A stretch of 64,000 bases of DNA from Mesoflavibacter sp037029465 (GTDB taxonomy: Bacteria > Bacteroidota > Bacteroidia > Flavobacteriales > Flavobacteriaceae), in assembly GCF_037029465.1 (NCBI RefSeq), contig NZ_JAYMEM010000029.1, positions 1 to 64,000 on the forward strand. The letters are read 5' to 3'. Below the pieces are notes generated by a model, which saw nothing but the letters and a program-made list of their open reading frames with translations, ran no database searches and was not told the origin of the DNA. Both the position numbers and the translations under genes were made by a program. Positions 45,329 to 52,871 of the stretch are shown piece by piece. The number at the start of each line of letters is the position of its first letter. Position 1 is the stretch's first letter.

Positions 45329-46282
45329 TTACTCTCTATTTTCAATATTCTTGTAAGCTTCTATAATCTTTTTCACTAATCGGTGTCTAATAACGTCTTT
45401 ATCATCTAAAAACACCATGCCAACACCTTCTACATTTTTAAGGATTAATAACGCTTCTTTTAATCCAGAAATAGTACGACGTGGTAAATCTATTTGTCCA
45501 GGATCACCAGTTAATAAAAACTTAGCGTTTTTTCCCATACGGGTTAAAAACATTTTCATTTGTGCGTGTGTGGTATTTTGACCTTCGTCTAAAATAACAA
45601 ACGCATGATCCAACGTACGACCACGCATAAAGGCTAATGGTGCTATTTGGATAATACCTGTTTCTATGTAATTGGCTAATTTTTCGGCAGGAATCATATC
45701 GCGTAACGCATCATATAACGGTTGCATATACGGATCTAATTTTTCTTTTAAATCGCCTGGTAAAAACCCAAGATTTTCTCCTGCTTCTACTGCTGGTCTT
45801 GTTAAAATGATTCGCTTAACTTCTTTATTTTTCAAAGCTTGTACCGCTAAAGCAACACCGGTATAGGTTTTTCCTGTTCCTGCAGGTCCAATAGCAAAAA
45901 CCATATCGTTTTTACGCATCAACTCTACCATACGACGTTGGTTTGCCGTTTGCGCTTTGATAACTTTACCATTTGCACCGTGTACAATAGTTTCACCGCT
46001 ATGCTCAGACGTTGTGTAGTCTTCTTTGCTTTGGCTTGTTAGCACACGTTCTATAGTGTTTTCATCTAATTTATTGTACTTCCCAAAGTGTTCAAATAAC
46101 ATATTTAAGCGCCTATCAAACTCTTCAAGAAGATCCTCGTCACCGTAAGCTTTAATTTTATTTCCTCTAGCTACGATTTTAAGTTTTGGAAAATATTTTT
46201 TTAATGTGGTAATGTGTTCGTTACCAGTTCCAAAAAATTCTTTTGGAGAAATCTCTTCAAGTTCAATAATTATTTCGTTCAA
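45329..46282 (-). CDS. phoH: PhoH-family ATPase
   Basis: A 317-aa protein with a short N-terminal KH-like stretch, then the PhoH domain: Walker A GPAGTGKTYTGVALAV (about 138-153), Walker B AFVILDEGQNTT, and GRTLDHAF. PhoH proteins are RNA-linked ATPases, sometimes phosphate-responsive. First gene of the phoH-lipoprotein-purC unit, and divergent from the SAM hydrolase-family gene. Confidence 0.94.
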   Translation of the reverse strand: MNEIIIELEEISPKEFFGTGNEHITTLKKYFPKLKIVARGNKIKAYGDEDLLEEFDRRLNMLFEHFGKYNKLDENTIERVLTSQSKEDYTTSEHSGETIVHGANGKVIKAQTANQRRMVELMRKNDMVFAIGPAGTGKTYTGVALAVQALKNKEVKRIILTRPAVEAGENLGFLPGDLKEKLDPYMQPLYDALRDMIPAEKLANYIETGIIQIAPLAFMRGRTLDHAFVILDEGQNTTHAQMKMFLTRMGKNAKFLLTGDPGQIDLPRRTISGLKEALLILKNVEGVGMVFLDDKDVIRHRLVKKIIEAYKNIENRE

Positions 46283-46354
46283 AAGCGTTTAAATTTTAAA
46301 TTAATCTGTACAATTTTATTAGTTTTGTTGGCATAAATGCTACTAAACAAACTT

Positions 46355-46369
46355 ACGCAATTTTTGCGT
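46355..46369. repeat. Perfect inverted repeat in the divergent promoter region
   Basis: ACGCAA, 3-base centre, TTGCGT, between phoH and the gene at 46401. It lies beside CAAACTTA (46348-46355), which on the minus strand reads TAAGTTTG and fits TAnnTTTG for phoH. Possible operator. Confidence 0.35.
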
Positions 46370-46400
46370 GTTGTATATTAAAAAAATATCAACAAAATTA

Positions 46401-47234
46401 ATGGCTATCATCACTTTAACAACCGATTTTGGAGAGAAAGATCACTTTGCTGGCGCGATAAAAGGCGCTATTTATAGTGAATTGCCTGACGTTAGAATTG
46501 TTGATATCTCACATTCGGTATCGCCATTTAACATCTCAGAAGCTGCTTATATCATTCAAAATGCGTACAGTAGTTTTCCTAAAGGAACCATTCATGTTAT
46601 TGGTATTGACTCTGAATTAAACCCAGAAAACAAGCACATTGCTGTAGAGCTTGATGACCACTTTTTTATCTGTGCCAACAACGGAATTATGAGCATGATT
46701 GCCAATATTATTGCGCCTAAAAAGATTGTTGAAATTAACATACATGATAAAATTGAAACCAGTTTTCCTGTTTTGGATGTGTTTGTAAAAGTAGCTTGTC
46801 ATATTGCACGTGGCGGTACATTAGAAGTTATTGGTAAAGCTATTAACAACATTAAGCCAATAAAAAAACTAGTGCCTTATGTTAATGACGAAAAAACACA
46901 AATTATTGGTAGTATTATCTACATAGACAACTACGGAAATGTAGTTACCAATATTAGAAGGTCATTTTTTGAACAGTTACAAAAAGGACGTGCTTTTGAG
47001 ATTTCTGCAAGAAACTATAAGTTTAAAACCATACATAATAAATACAGTGATATTGTCAATTTTGACATTCCATTAGAACAACGTCATGATGAAGGTAGAG
47101 GTTTGGTTGTCTTTAACAGCTCTAATTTTTTAGAAATTGCTATTTATAAAAGTAATACTAATACGGTTGGTGGCGCTAGTACATTAATGGGATTAGGCTT
47201 AAGAGACACGGTAACGATTAACTTTTTAAAATAA
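46401..47234 (+). CDS. SAM hydroxide adenosyltransferase/fluorinase-family protein (DUF62)
   Basis: 277 aa from ATG 46401; a TTG 33 bp earlier is less likely. N-terminal MAIITLTTDFGEKDHFAGAI is the diagnostic start of the family, with VDISHSVSPFNISEAAYII and GSIIYIDNYGNVVTNI near 180. Family members hydrolyse S-adenosylmethionine to adenosine and methionine; the fluorinase is a rare relative and there is no reason to propose it here. It lies 7 bp before the monooxygenase-like gene. Confidence 0.93.
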   Translation: MAIITLTTDFGEKDHFAGAIKGAIYSELPDVRIVDISHSVSPFNISEAAYIIQNAYSSFPKGTIHVIGIDSELNPENKHIAVELDDHFFICANNGIMSMIANIIAPKKIVEINIHDKIETSFPVLDVFVKVACHIARGGTLEVIGKAINNIKPIKKLVPYVNDEKTQIIGSIIYIDNYGNVVTNIRRSFFEQLQKGRAFEISARNYKFKTIHNKYSDIVNFDIPLEQRHDEGRGLVVFNSSNFLEIAIYKSNTNTVGGASTLMGLGLRDTVTINFLK

Positions 47235-47241
47235 CCCTAAA

Positions 47242-47538
47242 ATGTTTGTAAGAATTGTAAAAATGAGTTTTGCTGAAGATAATATTGCTACTTTTTTGGC
47301 TAATTTTGATACAGTAAAACACAAGATAAGAGCTTTTGAAGGTTGCCAGTTATTAGAATTATATCAAGACAAACACAATAGTAATGTGTTTTTTACGTAT
47401 AGTTATTGGAACACAGAAGACGATTTAGAACGTTATAGACATTCAGAATTATTTAAAGGTGTTTGGGCAAAAACAAAACCCTTGTTTAATGCAAAACCTG
47501 AAGCTTGGAGTGTTGACAAATTAGCGATTTTAAATTGA
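47242..47538 (+). CDS. ABM-domain (putative quinol monooxygenase-like) protein
   Basis: A 98-aa ferredoxin-like fold. FVRIVKMSFAEDNIATFLAN, FEGCQLLELYQDKHNSN and TYSYWNTEDDLERYRHSELF match the antibiotic biosynthesis monooxygenase superfamily. Substrate unknown. Small proteins of this type often act in heme or quinone chemistry, or are uncharacterised. It follows the SAM-hydrolase-like gene by 7 bp. Confidence 0.85.
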   Translation: MFVRIVKMSFAEDNIATFLANFDTVKHKIRAFEGCQLLELYQDKHNSNVFFTYSYWNTEDDLERYRHSELFKGVWAKTKPLFNAKPEAWSVDKLAILN

Positions 47539-47607
47539 TCAATGACGACTAACGATTTACAAGTAAAACAGAATAAAAACTATTAACTTTACGCTTTAAA
47601 CAATTTC

Positions 47608-47658
47608 ACTTTAAAAACTTACAACTTTAAATACTTACAACTTTAAATACTTAAAACT
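47608..47658 (+). repeat. Short tandem repeat before gldF
   Basis: About three units of 16-17 bp around CTTACAACTTTAAATA, directly upstream of the gldF start. Changes in unit number could shift the spacing of its promoter or leader. Confidence 0.65.
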
Positions 47659-47663
47659 TATTA

Positions 47664-48383
47664 ATGCTAGCCATATTAAAAAAAGAAATTAACTCATTTT
47701 TTGCTTCGCCAATAGGCTATTTAGTTATTACAATTTTCTTACTACTTAACGGACTATTTTTATGGTTATTTAAAGGCGAATTTAACATCTTAGATAATGG
47801 TTTTGCAGATCTATCTTCGTTTTTCTTGTTATCACCTTGGATATTAATTTTCTTAATTCCTGCGGTAACCATGCGTAGCTTTAGTGACGAGAAAAAACAA
47901 GGTACTTTAGAGTTATTATTAACCAAACCTATTAGCACATTACAGCTTGTTTTAGGCAAATATTTTGGTGCATTTTTATTAATTATCATAGCACTAATAC
48001 CAACTCTACTTTATGTATATACAGTTTATCAATTAGGTAATCCAGAAGGTAATTTAGATGTTGGTAGCACTTTAGGGTCTTATTTTGGATTGTTATTTTT
48101 AGTTGCTGCATATACTGCTATTGGTGTGTTTGCCTCTACCCTTTCAGACAATCAAATTGTAGCCTTTATTATTGCAGTATTTTTATGCTTTTTCTTTTAT
48201 ATAGGTTTTGAAGGTATAGCAGATTTTACCTCAAGTAATTTTATAGATAATTTAGGGATGTCTGCACATTTTAAAAGTATGAGTCGTGGTGTTTTAGATA
48301 CCAGAGATATCATCTATTTTATTAGTGTTATAGCACTATTTATCTTTTTTACAACGCATATTATAAATCGTCAAAAAGCATGA
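47664..48383 (+). CDS. gldF: Gliding-motility ABC transporter permease GldF
   Basis: A 239-aa ABC-2 type permease with six TM helices. The start LAILKKEINSFFASPIGYLV and RSFSDEKKQGTLELLLTKPI are conserved in GldF. With GldG and an ATPase (gldA, not seen here) it forms an ABC transporter important for gliding in Flavobacterium. It overlaps the next gene by 4 bp (ATGA). Confidence 0.93.
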   Translation: MLAILKKEINSFFASPIGYLVITIFLLLNGLFLWLFKGEFNILDNGFADLSSFFLLSPWILIFLIPAVTMRSFSDEKKQGTLELLLTKPISTLQLVLGKYFGAFLLIIIALIPTLLYVYTVYQLGNPEGNLDVGSTLGSYFGLLFLVAAYTAIGVFASTLSDNQIVAFIIAVFLCFFFYIGFEGIADFTSSNFIDNLGMSAHFKSMSRGVLDTRDIIYFISVIALFIFFTTHIINRQKA

Positions 48384-48865
48384 TCATTACCGTTCCTTTA
48401 ATACTATCGTTTATTGTAACTTTTGTCTTGGTTTGGCTATTTGTAAAAACCATTGGCAACAAAAAATGGTTAAGCGTTTTAATCGCTTTAGTAATTACAC
48501 CTTTTGCCTATTTTTACTTGTTATATCCAATGGTAAATATTTTTAGTAGTTATCATCACGAAAAATATTTTAATGCTTCAGATTGGGAAGAATATCCTGC
48601 GCAACGTTTTGAAATGATGAGCGATATTTTAAATGACAGTACTTTTATAGGAAAAACCAAAGCCGAAGTAAAATCTAAATTAGGAAAAGCTGAATGGTAC
48701 GGTTGGGACGATGCTATTAAAGCGAACTCTGAAGACAAATGGAATTACAACTTAGGTTTTAAACCTGGTGCATTTACCAAAGATCAAGAGTGTTTAGAAT
48801 TTGTCTTTAAAAACGATACTTTACAATCTATCAGAAACTATCAACTTGAACAAAAATTTGAATAA
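48380..48865 (+). CDS. Membrane protein with BamE-like segment between gldF and gldG
   Basis: A 161-aa protein. Two N-terminal TM helices (4-24 and 33-55), then a periplasmic part with FIGKTKAEVKSKLGKAEWYG, like the SmpA/BamE motif. It ends with CLEFVFKNDTLQSIRNYQLE. Located between the two gliding ABC genes, overlapping both, so it is translated with them. Function unknown; it may be a lineage-specific accessory of the transporter. Confidence 0.85.
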   Translation: MIITVPLILSFIVTFVLVWLFVKTIGNKKWLSVLIALVITPFAYFYLLYPMVNIFSSYHHEKYFNASDWEEYPAQRFEMMSDILNDSTFIGKTKAEVKSKLGKAEWYGWDDAIKANSEDKWNYNLGFKPGAFTKDQECLEFVFKNDTLQSIRNYQLEQKFE

Positions 48866-50534
48866 GTCACTTAAACATATCATCTTAGTTATTGTTGCTA
48901 TAATTGCTGTAAACTTTATTAGTACTAAGGTTTATAAGCGTTTTGATTTAACAACAGACCATCGTTACACGCTTAATGAAGCAACTTTAGATATTATCAA
49001 AAAAGCTGAAACTCCAATAGTGATTGATGTCTTTTTAGAAGGTGAAGATTTTCCTTCAGAATTTAGGCGTTTACAAAGTGAAACCAAGCAATTGTTAGAA
49101 GAGTTTAGAGCTTACAACGACAATATTTCATTTAAGTTTATAAATCCTACCGAGGACGAAGATACACGTGATCAAGCTATTCAACAACTTAATGCTCGTG
49201 GCTTAACACCAATGCAGTTAAATGTTCAAGAAAACGGAAAACAAAGTCAAGAAGTTATTTTTCCTTGGGCATTAGCAAGTTATGATGAGGTTACGGTGAA
49301 AATTCCGTTAGTAAAAAATAAAATTGGCGAAACACAACAGCAATTAGTTACCAATTCCGTTCAGCATTTAGAATATGCTTTTGCAGATGGTATTAGTAAA
49401 TTGGTCAATCCTAAACGTCGTAAAATAGCAGTTTTAAAAGGTAATAACGAAATGGATAATCTAAACATTGCAGATTATGTTAAAACACTTCGTGATTACT
49501 ATTTTATAGCGCCTTTTACTTTAGATAGCGTTAGTAATAACCCAGAAAAGACCTTAAAAAATTTACAAGATTTCGATTTAATCATTGCAGCAAAACCAAC
49601 TGAAGCCTTTACAGAAGATGAAAAATTTGTATTGGATCAATATACCATGAATGGCGGTAAAAGTCTTTGGTTAATAGACCAAGTTGCTATGAACAAAGAC
49701 AGTTTGTATAACGACTTTGGTAAAAATGTAGCTATAGCAAGAGACTTGAATTTAACCGACTTTTTCTTTAAATACGGCGTAAGGATTAATCCTGTGTTAG
49801 TTAGCTCTATGTACTCTGCGCCTATTGTGTTATTATCTGGAGAAGGTAGCAATACTAGAGCGGAGCGTTTTCCTTGGACCTATTCACCATTAGCACAAGG
49901 TATTAGCACGCATCCTGTGGTAAATAACTTAAACTATGTAAAGTTTGATTTTGCAAGTCCGATAGATACTTTAAAAAACAATTTAAAGACCGTTAAAAAA
50001 ACGGTTTTACTACAAAGTGCGCCACTTTCAAAATTAGAAGGAACACCGCGTGAGATTAGTCTAGATGAAGTTAATAATCAACAAGATCCTGCGTCGTTTA
50101 ATAAAGGTTCTCAAAATCTAGCCGTATTACTAGAAGGTAAGTTTACTTCGGTATATAATAACCGTGTAAAACCTTTCGATTTAAAAGATGTAAAAAACGA
50201 AAGTGTGCCAACTAAAATGATTGTAATTTCTGATGGTGATGTGATTAAAAATGAAATTGATAGAAACGGACCTAAAGAATTAGGATACGATTCTAAATTA
50301 AATCAGTTTTTTGGTAATAAAGAATTTTTAGTAAACGCTGCTAATTATCTGCTTGACGATAACGGACTTATAAACATTCGATCAAAAGAAATTGCTGTTG
50401 CGTTTTTAAATTCAGAAAAAATCACAGAAGAAAAAACCAAATGGCAACTCTTAAACATCTTATTACCATTGGTATTGTTAGGGATTTTTGGTTTTAGTTT
50501 TAACTACTTCCGTAAGAAAAAATACGCCAAATAA
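48846..50534 (+). CDS. gldG: Gliding-motility ABC transporter-associated protein GldG
   Basis: About 562 aa. The start is uncertain: TTG 48846 or 48858 fits the usual LNKNLNKSLKHIILV beginning; the frame stays open to 48801 but would overlap its neighbour by more. TM helix at about 10-27, then FDLTTDHRYTLNEATLDII, a large periplasmic region, and a C-terminal TM (LLNILLPLVLLGIFGFSFNY). Matches GldG/DUF4350-type proteins that work with GldF. It overlaps the end of the 161-aa gene. Confidence 0.92.
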   Translation: MNKNLNKSLKHIILVIVAIIAVNFISTKVYKRFDLTTDHRYTLNEATLDIIKKAETPIVIDVFLEGEDFPSEFRRLQSETKQLLEEFRAYNDNISFKFINPTEDEDTRDQAIQQLNARGLTPMQLNVQENGKQSQEVIFPWALASYDEVTVKIPLVKNKIGETQQQLVTNSVQHLEYAFADGISKLVNPKRRKIAVLKGNNEMDNLNIADYVKTLRDYYFIAPFTLDSVSNNPEKTLKNLQDFDLIIAAKPTEAFTEDEKFVLDQYTMNGGKSLWLIDQVAMNKDSLYNDFGKNVAIARDLNLTDFFFKYGVRINPVLVSSMYSAPIVLLSGEGSNTRAERFPWTYSPLAQGISTHPVVNNLNYVKFDFASPIDTLKNNLKTVKKTVLLQSAPLSKLEGTPREISLDEVNNQQDPASFNKGSQNLAVLLEGKFTSVYNNRVKPFDLKDVKNESVPTKMIVISDGDVIKNEIDRNGPKELGYDSKLNQFFGNKEFLVNAANYLLDDNGLINIRSKEIAVAFLNSEKITEEKTKWQLLNILLPLVLLGIFGFSFNYFRKKKYAK

Positions 50535-50573
50535 GTGTTAATAAGTTTGTTTCCTAATTAAACACATTAACAA

Positions 50574-50581
50574 TATATTTG
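50574..50581 (+). promoter_or_regulatory. Candidate -7 box of dnaN
   Basis: TATATTTG fits TAnnTTTG. TTTG at 50546-50549 is a possible -33, with a longer-than-usual 24-bp spacer. The box ends 40 bp before the dnaN ATG. Confidence 0.4.
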
Positions 50582-50621
50582 TAATACAACAATTAACCGA
50601 TTTTAACGAATATATAAATAG

Positions 50622-51740
50622 ATGAAATTTATTGTATCAAGTACCTATTTACTAAAGCAATTACAGGTTTTAGGTGGTGTAATAAACAACTCCAATACAC
50701 TTCCAATTTTAGATAATTTTTTATTTGAATTACAGCAATCAAAACTAACCGTTTCTGCAAGTGATTTAGAAACAACGATGTCTGCTGTATTAGACGTAGA
50801 AAGTGATAACGAAGGAAGCGTTGCTATTCCTGCACGTTTATTATTAGATACTTTAAAAACATTCCCAGAGCAACCTTTAACGTTTGTTGTAGAAGAAAAT
50901 AACACTGTTGAAATTAGCTCTAATCACGGTAAATATGCATTAGCGTATGCAGATGGAAACGAGTTCCCTAAAGCTGTTAGCTTAGAAGATCCTAGCTCTA
51001 CCGCAATGCCTGCTCATGTATTAGCTACTGCGATTAACAAAACTATCTTCGCTGCAGGTAACGACGATTTACGTCCGGTAATGAGTGGTGTATTTTTTCA
51101 ATTCTCTACAGAAGGATTAACCTTTGTAGCTACAGATGCTCATAAACTTGTAAAATATTCAAGAGAAGATGTAAAAGCTTCTCAAGTAGCCGAGTTTATT
51201 ATGCCTAAAAAACCTTTAAACTTATTAAAAGGAATTTTAGGAGCTAATGAAGATGAAGTAACTATTGAGTATAACGACTCTAATGCAAAATTCACTTTTG
51301 AAAATACCGTATTAATCTGTCGTTTAATTGATGGTAAATATCCAAACTACGAAGCAGTTATACCAAAAGAAAATCCTAACAAATTAACTATAGACCGCAC
51401 ACAGTTTTTAAACTCTGTACGTCGTGTTAGTATTTTCTCTAACAAAACAACACACCAAATAAGACTTAAAATTGCTGGTGCCGAACTTAATATTTCTGCA
51501 GAAGATATAGATTACTCTAACAAAGCAGAAGAACGTTTAACATGTGATTACCAAGGAGATGATATGCAAATTGGGTTTAATTCACGTTTCTTAACAGAAA
51601 TGCTAAACAATTTAAGTTCTGCAGATGTTCAATTAGAATTAAGTATGCCTAACAGAGCTGGTATTTTAACACCAGTAGACGATCTTGAAGAAGGCGAATT
51701 TGTAACCATGTTAGTAATGCCGGTAATGTTAAATAGCTAA
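50622..51740 (+). CDS. dnaN: DNA polymerase III beta sliding clamp
   Basis: 372 aa, the standard length, with three clamp domains: MKFIVSSTYLLKQLQVLGGV, then LRPVMSGVFFQFSTEGLTFV in the middle domain. The C-terminal DDLEEGEFVTMLVMPVMLNS is the partner-binding region. Holds the replicative polymerase on DNA. Single gene with its own terminator, not beside dnaA as in many bacteria, which is normal in this group. Confidence 0.97.
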   Translation: MKFIVSSTYLLKQLQVLGGVINNSNTLPILDNFLFELQQSKLTVSASDLETTMSAVLDVESDNEGSVAIPARLLLDTLKTFPEQPLTFVVEENNTVEISSNHGKYALAYADGNEFPKAVSLEDPSSTAMPAHVLATAINKTIFAAGNDDLRPVMSGVFFQFSTEGLTFVATDAHKLVKYSREDVKASQVAEFIMPKKPLNLLKGILGANEDEVTIEYNDSNAKFTFENTVLICRLIDGKYPNYEAVIPKENPNKLTIDRTQFLNSVRRVSIFSNKTTHQIRLKIAGAELNISAEDIDYSNKAEERLTCDYQGDDMQIGFNSRFLTEMLNNLSSADVQLELSMPNRAGILTPVDDLEEGEFVTMLVMPVMLNS

Positions 51741-51760
51741 ACCTAACTACATAAATTTAA

Positions 51761-51795
51761 AAAAAAGCCGCAACTTAAATGTTGTGGCTTTTTTT
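51761..51795 (+). terminator. Terminator of dnaN
   Basis: AAAAAAGCCGCAAC ... GTTGTGGCTTTTTTT, 20 bp after the stop. Confidence 0.88.
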
Positions 51796-51887
51796 ATTTA
51801 AAATCGTTTGATATTTTTTACTTTTGAAACAGTAAAAGGCTTCCCTAATTTTCTAAGTCTTTTGCTAAGCAATTAATCCAAGAACAA

Positions 51888-52250
51888 ATGATGTATTTTA
51901 ATAGACTATTATTAGTTTTATTATGTTTTACTTTATGGTCATGCAGTAGTGATGATGATAATACAACTACCGACAATAATATTTTGATTGGCAAATGGTT
52001 AAGAAGTGATTACGATAACACTTATGAGCATAGTATACATTTTGAAGAGAACGATTTTGGCTACACAGCAGATAAACATACAACAGCAGAAGGTATTGTA
52101 TCTACAGCAATTAGTTTTGATTGGTCTGTTTCTAACAACAAGATTACTTTAATTTTTGATAGCCATACAATTATTTCTAATTACTCCTTTACAGAAAATG
52201 GTAACCTAATAATTAATGATTTATCAACATTAGAGTTTATTAAACAATAA
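51888..52250 (+). CDS. Small lipoprotein, lipocalin-like pattern
   Basis: 120 aa. Lipobox TLWSC then SSDDDNTTTDNN, the acidic Ser/Asp tether typical of flavobacterial surface lipoproteins. The mature part LIGKWLRSDYDNTYEHSIHF and alternating strands suggest a lipocalin-like barrel. Function unknown. Convergent with the lipoprotein gene at 52318; a shared hairpin lies between. Confidence 0.8.
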   Translation: MMYFNRLLLVLLCFTLWSCSSDDDNTTTDNNILIGKWLRSDYDNTYEHSIHFEENDFGYTADKHTTAEGIVSTAISFDWSVSNNKITLIFDSHTIISNYSFTENGNLIINDLSTLEFIKQ

Positions 52251-52263
52251 AATTTTATAAAAT

Positions 52264-52295
52264 AAAAAAACGCAACCTATAAAGGTTGCGTTTTT
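52264..52295. terminator. Bidirectional terminator between convergent genes
   Basis: AAAAAAACGCAACCT, 3-base loop, AAGGTTGCGTTTTT. It serves the genes at 51888 (+) and 52318 (-). Confidence 0.88.
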
Positions 52296-52317
52296 AATTC
52301 AACTTAAATATTAAAAG

Positions 52318-52863
52318 TTAATCATAGTAAAGATAATCTCCCTTATAAGTTCCGTTAACTATTACACCATCATTTCTTGTAAACTGAAAACTAATTTCAA
52401 TTTGATCTGTAGTGTATACTTCTAATGTTAAACTACCTGTAGATGCGTTTAAATTAGTATTAGAATTATTTCTATCTAATAATATATCACCATCTTCTAA
52501 TTCTCCATCAATAATTTGAGCGTTTTCTTCAAATTGAAAATTAGACATATCAGAAAAACTATATGTTTGTTCTGCTAATGGACTTTGACTAATGCGTATA
52601 TTAAATACATTAACATTATCAAGTTGAGTCCCATTATTTATAGCATCTAAAAACTCCGTTTCATTTTTATTGATAAAACTTACAAAAGTACTATTGCCTA
52701 ATGCAGGCTCTACGATAACAGAACTAACAACATAAGTTTCATTATTTAAAGTAATAACATTTGTGTTTTGAGGTTCTTCTATGTTGTTATCGTCGTCTGA
52801 AGAACAATTTAAGACAGTTAAAGCGAGACAAAATAAAATTACAAGTTTGTTTAATTTTTTCAT
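52318..52863 (-). CDS. Surface lipoprotein of unknown function
   Basis: 181 aa. Lipobox ALTVLNC followed by SSDDDNNIEEPQ, an export-to-surface-like tether. The rest is beta-rich, with NNETYVVSSVIVEP and LEVYTTDQIEISFQFTRNDG. No family recognised. It lies 8 bp after the T9SS protein gene, so the two are co-transcribed and the products may act together at the surface. Confidence 0.82.
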   Translation of the reverse strand: MKKLNKLVILFCLALTVLNCSSDDDNNIEEPQNTNVITLNNETYVVSSVIVEPALGNSTFVSFINKNETEFLDAINNGTQLDNVNVFNIRISQSPLAEQTYSFSDMSNFQFEENAQIIDGELEDGDILLDRNNSNTNLNASTGSLTLEVYTTDQIEISFQFTRNDGVIVNGTYKGDYLYYD

Positions 52864-52871
52864 TTTAAAAA

